From Endozoicomonas sp. ISHI1 (GTDB lineage: Bacteria; Pseudomonadota; Gammaproteobacteria; Pseudomonadales; Endozoicomonadaceae), in NCBI RefSeq assembly GCF_024606225.1, contig NZ_JAGRPU010000001.1, positions 186,001 through 250,000 on the forward strand: a stretch of DNA of 64,000 nucleotides, in the 5' to 3' direction. This document shows, piece after piece, positions 36,189 through 45,207 of this stretch. Numbering within the stretch: position 1 is the stretch's first letter; each line of letters starts with the position of its first letter. Under the pieces are notes generated by a model. The model was not told the origin of the DNA, did no database searches, and saw nothing but the letters and a program-made list of their open reading frames with translations. Both the position numbers and the translations under genes were made by a program.

Positions 36189-37754
36189 ATGTATGGAATA
36201 GAGACTAACAACAGCATCGCAAAACCAAACTCGCCAGCCATCACGCAAGCTGAATTGGAGCGTGCATTGTCCTGTGTCAGTGCGGGTAGATCCGTCGCGG
36301 TTGCCGACAAGAAGAAAAAAGACAGACCTTCATTTAAGTATTTTCCTATTTTATCCAGTTCCGTGATTTTCAGACGTTTGCGACTGCGGGATATTGTCAG
36401 TTTAAAACGGGTATGTACCCGCCTTCGCAATGGTATTCATCAGGATAATGCTCTGGCAAAAGCGTGGTATCGCCGGTTTCCTTCACCACAGCAGTATCAA
36501 CTAAGGACATCCATCGATACAAAAAATCATGATCAACTCAGTGATTGGCTCAAGTCGTTCACAAACGATCAGGCGTTAGTGGACTCATTCACAGATCGCA
36601 AAACGGACAGGGTTCATATGCCAGCCCTGTTATTTTTCACCAAGGCCAAGCTGATGTCTGAATGTAAAACATTTGAATTAGTTACAACAACTATTGACGA
36701 AAATGACTACGTAACCTCAGCCAGCCTCAGTGTCGATGGCCGCCATCTGGTCACTTCCAGTGACGATAGCACGGCAAAAATCTACCTTAAAACGTCCGCT
36801 GGATCATGGGAATTAATAGAGACCATTCACCATACCAAAAGGGTCAATTCAGCCAACTTCAGCCCCGATGGCAGCCATCTGGTGACTGCCAGTAACGATG
36901 GCACTGCGATAATCCACGGCCACAAGGCCGAAGGGGCCTGGGAACCAGTAGGCAGTATTTCCCATAATAACCGGGTCGAATCAGCCACCTTCAGCGCCGA
37001 TAGCCGCCATGTGGTGACCGCCAGCAACGATCGAACGGTAAAAATCTATGTGCTCAAGGACGATGGATCATGGGAAAGTAGAACCACTATCCCCCAACAA
37101 GGTTATATCAGTTTTGCCACCTTCACCCCCGATGCTCGCAATATAGTGACCAACAGTGAATATAGTACGGCGGAAATCTTTGGCTTCAAGGACGACGGAT
37201 CATGGTTTGATATAGCCAGCATCGAGCATACTAACTGGGTAAGATCAGCGACTTTCAGCCCCGATGGCCGTCATGTGGTGACTGCCAGTATGGATAAAAC
37301 GGCGAAAATCTATGTCCAAAAGGCCTATGGTTCATGGGAACCAAAAGACATCATTCGCCATAGCGGCTATGTTAACTCAGCCAACTTTAGCCCCGATGGC
37401 AGCTATGTAGTGACGGCCAGCGACGATGGCACGGTAAGAATCTGTCGCCAGAAAGCCAATGGATCTTGGGAACGAGAAGAAGCAGACATTGTACATAAAG
37501 GCGGAGTCTTATCAGCCACTTTCAGTCCTGATGGCCGCCATGTGGTGACTGCCAGCACAGACGGAACAGCGAAAATCATTGGCCTGGGGGCCGGTGGGAA
37601 ATGGTCAGAAAAAGCCAGCATTTCCCATAATGGCTGGGTCAGATCGGCCAAGTTCAGCGCCGATAGTCGCTATGTGATAACCACCTGCAACGGCCATTCG
37701 GTCCACATCACTGAACTGCGAAGCAATAATTCGTTGCTTGCTGTCACTGAGTAA
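36189..37754 (+). CDS. F-box and WD40-like repeat protein (copy W9)
   Basis: This 521-residue copy starts at ATG 36189 (MYGIETNNS); here the usual MHGI is MYGI. It has the F-box variant VIFRRLRLRDIVSLKRVCTR followed by LRNGIHQDNALAKAWYRRF, and eight blades. Blade 4 (ISFATFTPDARNIVTNSEYS) is degenerate at the same place as in W11 and W12. Blade 6 carries an extra residue (REEADIVHKGG). Paired with W11 by leader (IAKP) and F-box type. Confidence 0.88.
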   Translation: MYGIETNNSIAKPNSPAITQAELERALSCVSAGRSVAVADKKKKDRPSFKYFPILSSSVIFRRLRLRDIVSLKRVCTRLRNGIHQDNALAKAWYRRFPSPQQYQLRTSIDTKNHDQLSDWLKSFTNDQALVDSFTDRKTDRVHMPALLFFTKAKLMSECKTFELVTTTIDENDYVTSASLSVDGRHLVTSSDDSTAKIYLKTSAGSWELIETIHHTKRVNSANFSPDGSHLVTASNDGTAIIHGHKAEGAWEPVGSISHNNRVESATFSADSRHVVTASNDRTVKIYVLKDDGSWESRTTIPQQGYISFATFTPDARNIVTNSEYSTAEIFGFKDDGSWFDIASIEHTNWVRSATFSPDGRHVVTASMDKTAKIYVQKAYGSWEPKDIIRHSGYVNSANFSPDGSYVVTASDDGTVRICRQKANGSWEREEADIVHKGGVLSATFSPDGRHVVTASTDGTAKIIGLGAGGKWSEKASISHNGWVRSAKFSADSRYVITTCNGHSVHITELRSNNSLLAVTE

Positions 37755-37857
37755 TGCCATTTTGAGTACGCTAAAAGACAGAAGTTCTGTTTATTGCCCT
37801 TAACAACATTTTTTGAACTTTCATTCAAAAACCGACTCTAACTCTGCGGTATCGACA

Positions 37858-37885
37858 TTGACTGTCCTCACTGATCGAAGATAAA
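37858..37885 (+). promoter_or_regulatory. Sigma-70-like promoter of W10
   Basis: TTGACT (37858-37863), 16 bp, GATAAA (37880-37885), upstream of ATG 37909. Confidence 0.55.
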
Positions 37886-37908
37886 TAACCGCTTTGGAGC
37901 ATTCAGGG

Positions 37909-39444
37909 ATGCATGGAATAGATAATAACTCCCGCATTGCACAATCAGACACTCTACCCATCAAGCAAGCTCAACCGGAGACTGCATCATCTTGTGTCAG
38001 TGCCGGTCGATCCGTCGCTGTTCCGGATGAGGTAAAAGCTTCATTGCGAAATTTATCCTTATTATGTTTTTACAGGATTTTTCGCTATCTGGGGCTCCGG
38101 GATATTCGCAGTTTGGAACGGGTATGTACCTCCCTTCGCAGGGCTGTTAAAGAGGATAACGCTCTGGCAAAAGCGTGGTATCGCAGGTTTTCTTCACCAC
38201 ATCAGACTCAACTAAAGATGTCTATCACGACAATAAATGAGGATCAACTCCGTGATTGGTTGAAGTCATTTACCAAGGATGAAGCGCTACTGGCGTCGTT
38301 CAAAGATTGCAAAAAGGAGAGTGTTTATTTCCCTGCCCTGTTGCATTTCACCAAGACTGCGCTGATGTCTGAATGCAAGACTTTTGAATTAGTAACAAAA
38401 CACATCATTAAAGAACGTCCTCCAGTCGACTCAGCCGACCTCAGTGCAGATGGAAAGCATCTGATAACCAGAAACAAACAAGACGGCACAGTGAATATCT
38501 ACGGCCACAGGACTGATGGATCATGGGTAAAAAAAACCAACATTTCCCATGAACGTTTTGTCAACTCAGCAGTTTTCAGCCCCGATAGCCATCATGTGGT
38601 GACTGCCAGTTGGGATAACACAGCAAAACTATATGGTTTGGGGGGAGATGAATCATGGGAACAAAAAGTCATCATTTCCCATAGGGGCACTGTCAGCTCA
38701 GCCACCTTTAGTGCCGATAGTCGCCATGTAGTCACCGCCAGTGAAGACAAAACGGTTCAAATCCATAGCAAGAAGGACGATGGATCGTGGCAATTAACGG
38801 CCATTCTTTCCCATGAGGATTTTGTCAAATCAGCCACCTTTAGCGTCGATGGCTGCCATCTGGTAACCATCACTGAGAAGGATACGGCGAAAATCTACAG
38901 TCAGCAGACCGATGGAGCATGGGAAGAAAAAGGTACCATTCCCCATGACAATAGTGTCTTATCGGCCAACTTTAGCCACAATAGTGATCGTGTTGTGACC
39001 GCTGGTTGCGATTTCATGGTGAAAATCTATGGCAAGGAAGCCGATGGATCATGGCAACAAAAAACCATCATTCCTCACAAAGGTGCAGTTTACTCAGCCA
39101 GATTCAGCCCGGACGACCAGCACCTTGTGACCGTCCAGTATCAGACGGTAATAATCTATGGCCCGAAAACCAATGACTCATGGAAAAAAAAAGCCATCTT
39201 TAAACATGAGCAACATATTAAGTCAGCGACCTTCAGCCCTGATGGCCGCCATCTGGTGACTGCCAGCATGGACGGAACCGCAAAACTCATCGGTCAGGCG
39301 ACCAATGGCTCATGGTCAGAAAAAGCCAGCATTTCTCAGAGGATCTGGTTCAACTCAGCCACCTTTAGCGCCGATGGCAGCCATGTGCTCACTGTCAGTG
39401 CCAGCGACGTAGTAGAAATCACTGAACTACGAGGGAATCATTGA
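37909..39444 (+). CDS. F-box and WD40-like repeat protein (copy W10)
   Basis: This 511-residue copy is the close sister of W8, starting at ATG 37909 (MHGIDNNSRIAQ). Differences lie mainly in the blades: blade 1 has an inserted residue (RNKQDGTVNIYGH), blade 6 has lost a few residues (TVQYQTVIIYGPK), and the last blade reads TVSASDVVEITEL. The F-box-like segment (RIFRYLGLRDIRSLERVCTS) and linker are almost unchanged, so the propeller face is diverging faster than the F-box. This pattern would fit selection on substrate choice. Confidence 0.88.
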   Translation: MHGIDNNSRIAQSDTLPIKQAQPETASSCVSAGRSVAVPDEVKASLRNLSLLCFYRIFRYLGLRDIRSLERVCTSLRRAVKEDNALAKAWYRRFSSPHQTQLKMSITTINEDQLRDWLKSFTKDEALLASFKDCKKESVYFPALLHFTKTALMSECKTFELVTKHIIKERPPVDSADLSADGKHLITRNKQDGTVNIYGHRTDGSWVKKTNISHERFVNSAVFSPDSHHVVTASWDNTAKLYGLGGDESWEQKVIISHRGTVSSATFSADSRHVVTASEDKTVQIHSKKDDGSWQLTAILSHEDFVKSATFSVDGCHLVTITEKDTAKIYSQQTDGAWEEKGTIPHDNSVLSANFSHNSDRVVTAGCDFMVKIYGKEADGSWQQKTIIPHKGAVYSARFSPDDQHLVTVQYQTVIIYGPKTNDSWKKKAIFKHEQHIKSATFSPDGRHLVTASMDGTAKLIGQATNGSWSEKASISQRIWFNSATFSADGSHVLTVSASDVVEITELRGNH

Positions 39445-39564
39445 TTGCTGTGACTGCGTGACGCTACTTTGTATGCGCTGAAAGACAGGAACACTGTTAG
39501 TTGCCCTTAACAACATTTTTTGAACTTTCATTTTAAAACTGACTCCAAGCCCACAGCATCAGTA

Positions 39565-39592
39565 TTGATTGTCCTTGCTGATGGAAGATGAA
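39565..39592 (+). promoter_or_regulatory. Diverged promoter of W11
   Basis: TTGATT (39565-39570), 16 bp, GATGAA (39587-39592): both boxes differ by one base from the family form. The in-frame ATG 39588 lies inside this -10 box, so it cannot be the start if this promoter is used. Confidence 0.45.
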
Positions 39593-39614
39593 TACCACTT
39601 TGGAGAATTCAGGG

Positions 39615-41168
39615 ATGCACGGAGTAGATAATAACACCCGCATTGCAAAACCAGACTCACCCATCAGACAAGTTCAATTGGAGCGAACATCATCTTGTAT
39701 CAGTGCGGGTAGATCCGTCGCTGTTACTGATCAGGAAGAAAAGGATAGACCTTCATTTCAGTATTTTACTGTTTTATCCAGTTCCATGATTTTCAGCCGT
39801 TTGCGACTTCGGGACATTGTCAGTTTAGAACGGGTGTGTACCCGCCTTCGCAATGGTATCCATCAGGATAATGCTCTGGCAAAAGCATGGTATCGCCGGT
39901 TTCCCTCGCCACATCAGTATCAACTGAGGACAGCCATTAATACAAAAAATGCTGATCAACTCCGTGATTGGTTAAAGTCTTTCACGAATGATCAGGCGTT
40001 AGTGAACTCACTCGCAGATCGCAAACCGGAGAGGGTTTATGTACCTGCCCTGTTTTTTTTCACCAAGACCAAGCTGATGTCTGAATGTAAAACATTTAAA
40101 TTAGTGAAAACAGCAACTATTGACGAAAAAATACCCGTAAAATCAGCCCGCTTCAGTGTCGATGGTCGCTATCTGGTCACTGCCAGTTGCGATGACACCG
40201 CAAAAATCTACCTTCACAAGGGCGCTGGAATATGGGAAGTAATAGTTATCATTCCCCGGGTCAATTCAGCCGCCCTCAGCCCCGACGGACACCATGTGGT
40301 GACTGCCAGTAACGATGGCACGGCGAAAATCTATCGCCTTACGGACGATGGGTTTCCGGAACCATTAGTCAGCATTTCCCATACTGATCGTGTTTACTCA
40401 GCCACATTCAGCCCCGATGGCCGCCGCGTGGTGACCGCCAGTATAGATGAAACGGCAAAAATCTACGGCCTCAAGGACGATGGATCATGGGAAAGTGAAG
40501 CCACTATCCTCCAGAACAGTCCGATCAAATTAGCCAATTTCAGCTCCGATGGCCTTTATGTAATAACCGGCGGTAAGGGTAAGACAAAAATCCATAGCAA
40601 GGAGGTCGATGGATCATGGTTAGAAAAAGCCAATATTGACCATGAGCGCAGCGTCCAATCAGTCGCCTTCAGCCCCGATGGCCGCCATGTAATCATCGGT
40701 TGCAAGGATAATACGGCGACAATCTACCGCCAGACCGATGGATCATGGGAACTACAAGACACCATTCACCATTCTGACTTTGTCAACTCAGCCAACTTTA
40801 GCCCCGATGGCCGCTATGTGGTGACTGCCAGTGACGACAAAACAGTAAAAATCTATGGCCGGAAGGCCGATGGATCATGGGAACCAAAAGCTTGCATTGT
40901 TCACAAATACGAAGTCTTATCAGCCGCTTTCAGCCCTGATGGCCGTCATGTGGTGACTGCCAGCAATGACAAAACAGCGAAAATCATTGGTCAGCAGGCC
41001 GATGGGGCATGGTTAGAAAAAGCCAGCATTATCCACAAGACATACCTCGACTCAGCCACCTTCAGCGCCGATAGTCGCTATGTGATAACCGTCTCCAACG
41101 GCGGGTCTTATTCGGTGACAATCACTGAACTACGGAGCCATAATTCATTGCTCGCTGTCACTGAGTGA
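39615..41168 (+). CDS. F-box and WD40-like repeat protein (copy W11)
   Basis: This 517-residue copy starts at ATG 39615 (MHGVDNNTR). The longer frame from ATG 39588 would begin inside the promoter. It has the F-box variant MIFSRLRLRDIVSLERVCTR. The junction of blades 1 and 2 has lost several residues (IIPRVNSAALSPDG), so the connecting loop with its histidine is missing. Blade 4 is degenerate (ANFSSDGLYVITGGKGKTKI). The tail is HNSLLAVTE. Paired with W9. Confidence 0.88.
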   Translation: MHGVDNNTRIAKPDSPIRQVQLERTSSCISAGRSVAVTDQEEKDRPSFQYFTVLSSSMIFSRLRLRDIVSLERVCTRLRNGIHQDNALAKAWYRRFPSPHQYQLRTAINTKNADQLRDWLKSFTNDQALVNSLADRKPERVYVPALFFFTKTKLMSECKTFKLVKTATIDEKIPVKSARFSVDGRYLVTASCDDTAKIYLHKGAGIWEVIVIIPRVNSAALSPDGHHVVTASNDGTAKIYRLTDDGFPEPLVSISHTDRVYSATFSPDGRRVVTASIDETAKIYGLKDDGSWESEATILQNSPIKLANFSSDGLYVITGGKGKTKIHSKEVDGSWLEKANIDHERSVQSVAFSPDGRHVIIGCKDNTATIYRQTDGSWELQDTIHHSDFVNSANFSPDGRYVVTASDDKTVKIYGRKADGSWEPKACIVHKYEVLSAAFSPDGRHVVTASNDKTAKIIGQQADGAWLEKASIIHKTYLDSATFSADSRYVITVSNGGSYSVTITELRSHNSLLAVTE

Positions 41169-41271
41169 CGACATTTTGCACGCCCTGAAAGACAGACACT
41201 CTGTTAGTTGTCCTAAACAACTTGTTACGAACTTTCGTCCTGGAACTGAATCTAATCAAACAGCATCAACA

Positions 41272-41299
41272 TTCACTGTCCTTGCTGATCGAAGATAAA
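41272..41299 (+). promoter_or_regulatory. Promoter of W12 with altered -35 box
   Basis: TTCACT (41272-41277) in place of TTGACT, 16 bp, GATAAA (41294-41299), upstream of GGAGGA and ATG 41323. The G to C change should weaken it. Confidence 0.45.
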
Positions 41300-41322
41300 T
41301 ACCTACTTTGGAGGAATCAGGG

Positions 41323-42894
41323 ATGCATGGCATAGATAATAACACCAGCATTGCAGAATCAAACACGCCACCGCCCAAGCGAACAAAAACGGGGAGTGCA
41401 TCATCTTGTTTCAGTGCGGGTAGATCCGTTGCTGTTGCTGTTGCTGACAAAGAAGAAAAGGATAGACCTCCATTTCAGTATTTTTTTATTTTATCAAGTT
41501 CCCTGATTTTCAGCCGTTTGCAACTTCGGGATATTGTCAGATTAGAACGGGTATGCACCCGACTTCGCGATGGTATTCATCAAGATAATGCTGTGGCAAA
41601 AGCCTGGTATCGCCGGTTTCCTTCACCACTCCAGTATCAACTAAGGACAGCCATCAATTCAAAAAATGATGTTCAACTCCGTGATTGGTTTGAGTCGTTT
41701 ACGAATGATGGGGCGTTAGTGAATTCACTCACAGACCTCAAACTGGAGAGGGTTTATGTACCTGCCCTGTTTTTTTTCACCAAGACTAAGCTGATGTCTC
41801 AATGTGAAAGATTTTCATCAGTTACAACAGAAACGATTCACGAAAAGAACTACGTAAACTCAGCCAGCCTCAGTGCTGATGGCCGCCATCTGATCACCGC
41901 CAGTGTCGATGGCACGACAAAGATCTACGTTCATAAGGCTGCCGGATCATGGGAAGTCATAGCCATCATTTCCCATACCAGCTCGGTCAATTCAGCCACC
42001 TTTAGCCCCAATTGCCGCTATGTGGCGTCCGCCAGTCAGGATGGCACGGTGATCATCTATGGCTATAAGGCCGATGAGTCCTGGAAACCGGTAGGCAGCA
42101 TTTCCCATACCGACTGTGTCTACTCAGCCACCTTCAGTGCCGATAGTCGCTATTTGGTGACCGCCAGTGAGGATAAAACGGCAAAAATTTACAGTCTCAG
42201 GGACAATGGATCATGGGAAATTAAAGCCACTATCCCTCAAAATGGTCCGATCAAATTAGCCACCTTCAACCCCATTGCTCACAATATACTGACCGGCAGT
42301 GAAGATAAAATGGCAGAAATCTGTGACCCCAATTACGGTAGATCCTGTAAAGAAATAGCCAGCATTGAGCGTCATAGATGGGTCATATCAGCCACCTTCA
42401 GCCCCAGTGGCCGCCATGCGGTGACTTCCAGAAAGGATGACACGGCGAAAATCTATGAACAAAAGGCCGATGGATCATGGGAACCAAAAAAAACCATTCG
42501 CCATATTGACTATGTTAACTCAGCCAACTTTAGCCCCGATGGACGCTATGTGGTGACGGCCGGCGAGGATGGCGTAGTAAAAATCTATGGCCAGAAAGCC
42601 AATGGGACGTGGGAACTGGAAGGCGACATTGTCCATAAAGACGGAGTCTTATCAGCCACCTTCAGCCCTGATGGTCGCCATATAGTGACTGCCAGCAAGG
42701 ACGGAACAGCAAAAATCATTGGTCAACAGGACGATGGGTCATGGGTAGAAAAAGCCAGTATATCCCATAATGGCTGGGTCTTGTCAGCCAGCTTCAGCGC
42801 CGATGCCAGCCGTGTAGTCACTGCCAGTAACGACTGCACAGTGAAAATCACTGAACTACGAAGCAATCATTCATTGTCTGCTGTCACTGAGTGA
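41323..42894 (+). CDS. F-box and WD40-like repeat protein (copy W12)
   Basis: This 523-residue copy starts at ATG 41323 (MHGIDNNTSIAE) after GGAGGA. The leader carries the basic patch PPPKRTKTG. A short GTTGCT triplication adds VAVAVA before the F-box-like segment (LIFSRLQLRDIVRLERVCTR). Of the eight blades, blade 4 is the most decayed of the array (LATFNPIAHNILTGSEDKMA, then RSCKEIASIERHRW). The last three blades are regular, ending NHSLSAVTE. Confidence 0.88.
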   Translation: MHGIDNNTSIAESNTPPPKRTKTGSASSCFSAGRSVAVAVADKEEKDRPPFQYFFILSSSLIFSRLQLRDIVRLERVCTRLRDGIHQDNAVAKAWYRRFPSPLQYQLRTAINSKNDVQLRDWFESFTNDGALVNSLTDLKLERVYVPALFFFTKTKLMSQCERFSSVTTETIHEKNYVNSASLSADGRHLITASVDGTTKIYVHKAAGSWEVIAIISHTSSVNSATFSPNCRYVASASQDGTVIIYGYKADESWKPVGSISHTDCVYSATFSADSRYLVTASEDKTAKIYSLRDNGSWEIKATIPQNGPIKLATFNPIAHNILTGSEDKMAEICDPNYGRSCKEIASIERHRWVISATFSPSGRHAVTSRKDDTAKIYEQKADGSWEPKKTIRHIDYVNSANFSPDGRYVVTAGEDGVVKIYGQKANGTWELEGDIVHKDGVLSATFSPDGRHIVTASKDGTAKIIGQQDDGSWVEKASISHNGWVLSASFSADASRVVTASNDCTVKITELRSNHSLSAVTE

Positions 42895-42911
42895 CGCCAT
42901 TCTGTTTGTAC

Positions 42912-42982
42912 TTGAAGCCTTACTGGCGTCATTCAGTCAACTGAGCCGCTCTCACTGACGATGGAAAGCATCTGATAACCAG
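42912..42982 (+). pseudogene. 5' remnant of a split W8/W10-type gene (W13, part 1)
   Basis: Two short pieces match W8/W10 coding DNA: 42912-42934 matches their linker (TACTGGCGTC.TTCA) and 42936-42982 their first blade (GATGGAAAGCATCTGATAAC). The DNA between them in the intact genes is deleted. Part 2 is at 44859-45104. Confidence 0.6.
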
Positions 42983-43225
42983 CTATCTCTATCAGCGGGC
43001 AGCTTGAACTGGTTCTGGCATGTAATCACCTGCAGGGGTTTAATCAACCTCGAGGGACTGTTCTTCTTTGGCACGGAAAACTGCCAGACAGTAACTCAAC
43101 CCTTTTCTGCCAGTGCCAAAAAAGCTCTCTATACTGGCACAGTCCCCACGGCATCATCGAGTACCAGAAATGTGATGGGTGCTTTGGGAGTCATGGCCTT
43201 TCTGGCTCTATTGTTCAATCTATAA
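42983..43225 (+). pseudogene. Remnant of a secreted beta-helix-like gene (3' end)
   Basis: This is a broken sister of the gene at 43266. Bases 42995-43035 encode, in one frame, QLELVLACNHLQG, matching VELALACNHLQA of the intact gene. After a deletion of roughly 57 codons that shifts the frame, 43041-43225 encodes GLINLEGLFFFGTENCQ and ends in a membrane segment GVMAFLALLFNL, matching GVVSILAILFNL. The 73-codon frame from TTG 43004 is therefore not a gene in its own right. Confidence 0.75.
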
Positions 43226-43241
43226 CCCCATAGGAGTCTTT

Positions 43242-43256
43242 CCCCGTTTCCGGGGA
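43242..43256 (+). promoter_or_regulatory. Stem-loop covering the likely ribosome-binding site
   Basis: CCCCG (43242-43246), loop TTTC, CGGGG (43251-43255). The only good Shine-Dalgarno match for ATG 43266, GGGGA (43252-43256), lies in the 3' arm. It may also serve as the terminator of the remnant upstream. Confidence 0.4.
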
Positions 43257-43265
43257 TTCTTACAC

Positions 43266-44801
43266 ATGATGAATTGTCGGCATTACTTGACTCAACTAAT
43301 CGTTACTGTCTTCCTGTTACAAACCCTGAGCCCGGAAGCAGGGGCGACGAGCCCATCTTCAACCGAACCTCCATCTCTGGCTCCTCTTAAAACAGTGTCG
43401 TGTGACGCTCTTCCAGAGCATACGACGGGGGTTAAGCAACGACTAAGCCAATATAAAAACCTTGTTTCCGGACGACAGTGCATTGTTCTCAACGCCGATC
43501 CTGCAAAAGATTTAAGTGAACAGATAAAACGGATTCCAGAAAACACCGTTATACTGCTCTCATCCGATGTCCCGGCAGTAACAACGCCTTCTTTACCTGA
43601 TACTCCCAAGACGGGTATAACCGCTGTTAATTACTATATTCACAATGAAATTCTGTTGAAGGATGGACAGGACATTCTTGGAGCTGCTGATGATGGCGAG
43701 GAAATCGTCATCATGCTTAAGTCAGGTTTTACAGACAAACATATGATCAGGGTTGGCACCGCTGAAAACTTCCGGTTTTCAGAAACAAGAGATAGTCACG
43801 TAGCGCACGTTACTTTTCAGCCAACTCAACATTCGATCCATAACCCTATTGACTCCGTTGTTTTAGCGCAGTGCTATAACCGGAGACTGAATCTGGAAAA
43901 CAACGTATTTCATCTTGCTCTTTACGGGGCCGCAGTCGATGTTGAATGCAGGGAACCTCTGGATGCAGCTGCCAATGATATGCGCCCGGGCCCTGGCTTG
44001 CGGTTCGTCAATAACACGCTCATAGGTAAACATTTCAAAAATATAATCCAAAGCTTTATTCCCGAGGATGGGCTATTTATTAATCTTCCTGCCATCAGGA
44101 ACCAGTCAAAAAGGATCGCTGTTATTGGAAACACATTCCGGGGCAACATGGCAGAAGCAGGCGAGCTTGTTCTTGGACCCGGGACTCAAATGGATATCTT
44201 CAGAAACTTCATCAACATTTCCAATCACGGTAATACACGTCGTGAATCTATTACTGCAAGAAAAGGAGGTTTCGCGCTTATAGGTCACACAGATACCGAT
44301 TCAGAGAGCCCTCGCTTTAATATGGCAGGCAATCAGATCCAGGTAACGGGGATCGCTATAACCATCTTTGCACAGGTTGAACTGGCTCTCGCCTGTAACC
44401 ACCTGCAGGCAACTCATCCATGGCGACAGGTGCTGGCACCATTCAGCCTGAAGGCCGTTGACCCATTGGAACTGGTCGATGAGTGCCAAAAATTGATGAG
44501 TCCAACCGTTACGCCAACACACACGCCACCGAAAATCTGTCAGATCGAGAATACCTGGACGTCCATCAATGATTCCACAGACACGGCTTTAAGTGGACTG
44601 GTCAACATTGAAGGTCACTTGCTCTTCGGCTCAAAAATCTGTCGGGTAGCCGATACGATTTCTGATTCCAGTACCCGAAAGACTTACATTACCGGCCCCT
44701 CCCCCGTTAATAGCAGGAGATCCACTTCATCAGCGGAGGCAACCGTCGTGCCCACTGCCTTGGGCGTCGTGAGCATTCTGGCGATATTGTTCAATCTATA
44801 A
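43266..44801 (+). CDS. Secreted beta-helix-like protein with C-terminal membrane segment
   Basis: This 511-residue protein has an N-terminal signal peptide (MMNCRHYLTQLIVTVFLLQT, cleavage probably near EAGA) and a hydrophobic C-terminus (GVVSILAILFNL). I take ATG 43266 (the adjacent ATG 43269 is equivalent), since the frame upstream overlaps the remnant before it. The middle (about 190-400) has short beta-strand units with asparagine ladders (NLENNVF, FVNNTLIG, VIGNTFRGN, NFINISN, MAGNQIQV), typical of right-handed parallel beta-helix proteins. The family is not recognised and no catalytic site is assigned. It sits, with a broken sister copy, inside a WD40 gene, so it arrived after the array formed. 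It is probably periplasmic or cell-envelope anchored. Confidence 0.75.
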   Translation: MMNCRHYLTQLIVTVFLLQTLSPEAGATSPSSTEPPSLAPLKTVSCDALPEHTTGVKQRLSQYKNLVSGRQCIVLNADPAKDLSEQIKRIPENTVILLSSDVPAVTTPSLPDTPKTGITAVNYYIHNEILLKDGQDILGAADDGEEIVIMLKSGFTDKHMIRVGTAENFRFSETRDSHVAHVTFQPTQHSIHNPIDSVVLAQCYNRRLNLENNVFHLALYGAAVDVECREPLDAAANDMRPGPGLRFVNNTLIGKHFKNIIQSFIPEDGLFINLPAIRNQSKRIAVIGNTFRGNMAEAGELVLGPGTQMDIFRNFINISNHGNTRRESITARKGGFALIGHTDTDSESPRFNMAGNQIQVTGIAITIFAQVELALACNHLQATHPWRQVLAPFSLKAVDPLELVDECQKLMSPTVTPTHTPPKICQIENTWTSINDSTDTALSGLVNIEGHLLFGSKICRVADTISDSSTRKTYITGPSPVNSRRSTSSAEATVVPTALGVVSILAILFNL

Positions 44802-44802
44802 C

Positions 44803-44828
44803 CTGTCAGTTTCTTTAGGTACCTGACA
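44803..44828 (+). terminator. Hairpin after the beta-helix-like gene
   Basis: CTGTCAG (44803-44809) pairs with CTGACAG (44822-44828) directly after the TAA stop. No T-run follows, so terminator activity is uncertain. Confidence 0.3.
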
Positions 44829-44858
44829 GCTGGCCAGATGTTTAACAGATATGAATCA

Positions 44859-45104
44859 TGCCAATCCAGCTTCAGCCCTGGTGGCCACCATCTGGTGACT
44901 GCCTGCGACGACAGAGCAGCGAAATTCATCGGTCAGGCGACCAGTGGCTCATGGTCAGAAAAAGCCAGCATTTCTCATAATGGCTGGATCTACTCAGCCA
45001 CCTTCAGCGCCGATGGTCGCTATGTGGTAACCGCCTCCGGCGACCAGTCGGTGAAAATCACTGAACTGCGGAGCAATAATTCATTGCATGCTATCACTGA
45101 GTGA
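44859..45104 (+). pseudogene. 3' remnant of a split W8/W10-type gene (W13, part 2)
   Basis: This holds the last two blades and tail of an F-box/WD40 gene (SSFSPGGHHLVTACDDRAAK, then SATFSADGRYVVTASGDQSV and ITELRSNNSL). The sequence at the start is closest to W8 and W10 (TACDD.AAK, IGQATSGSWSEKASIS). An 88-codon frame from ATG 44838 is open, but it has no family leader, F-box or promoter. It is the counterpart of 42912-42982; the beta-helix-like genes lie between the two parts. Confidence 0.7.
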
Positions 45105-45207
45105 CGCCATCTTGTGTGCGCTGAAAGACAGAAATTCTGCTTGTTGCCCCTAACAACATTTTATGAACTTTCATTCTAAAATTGACTCCAACTTTCCGGT
45201 ATCAACA

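Noticed and set aside
39588-39614. ATG 39588 as the start of W11
   Set aside because: It falls inside the -10 box of the conserved promoter; the family start is ATG 39615.
43004-43225. Frame of 73 codons as a small membrane protein gene
   Set aside because: It matches the C-terminal end of the neighbouring beta-helix-like protein after a frameshifting deletion, and has no proper start. It is annotated as a gene remnant.
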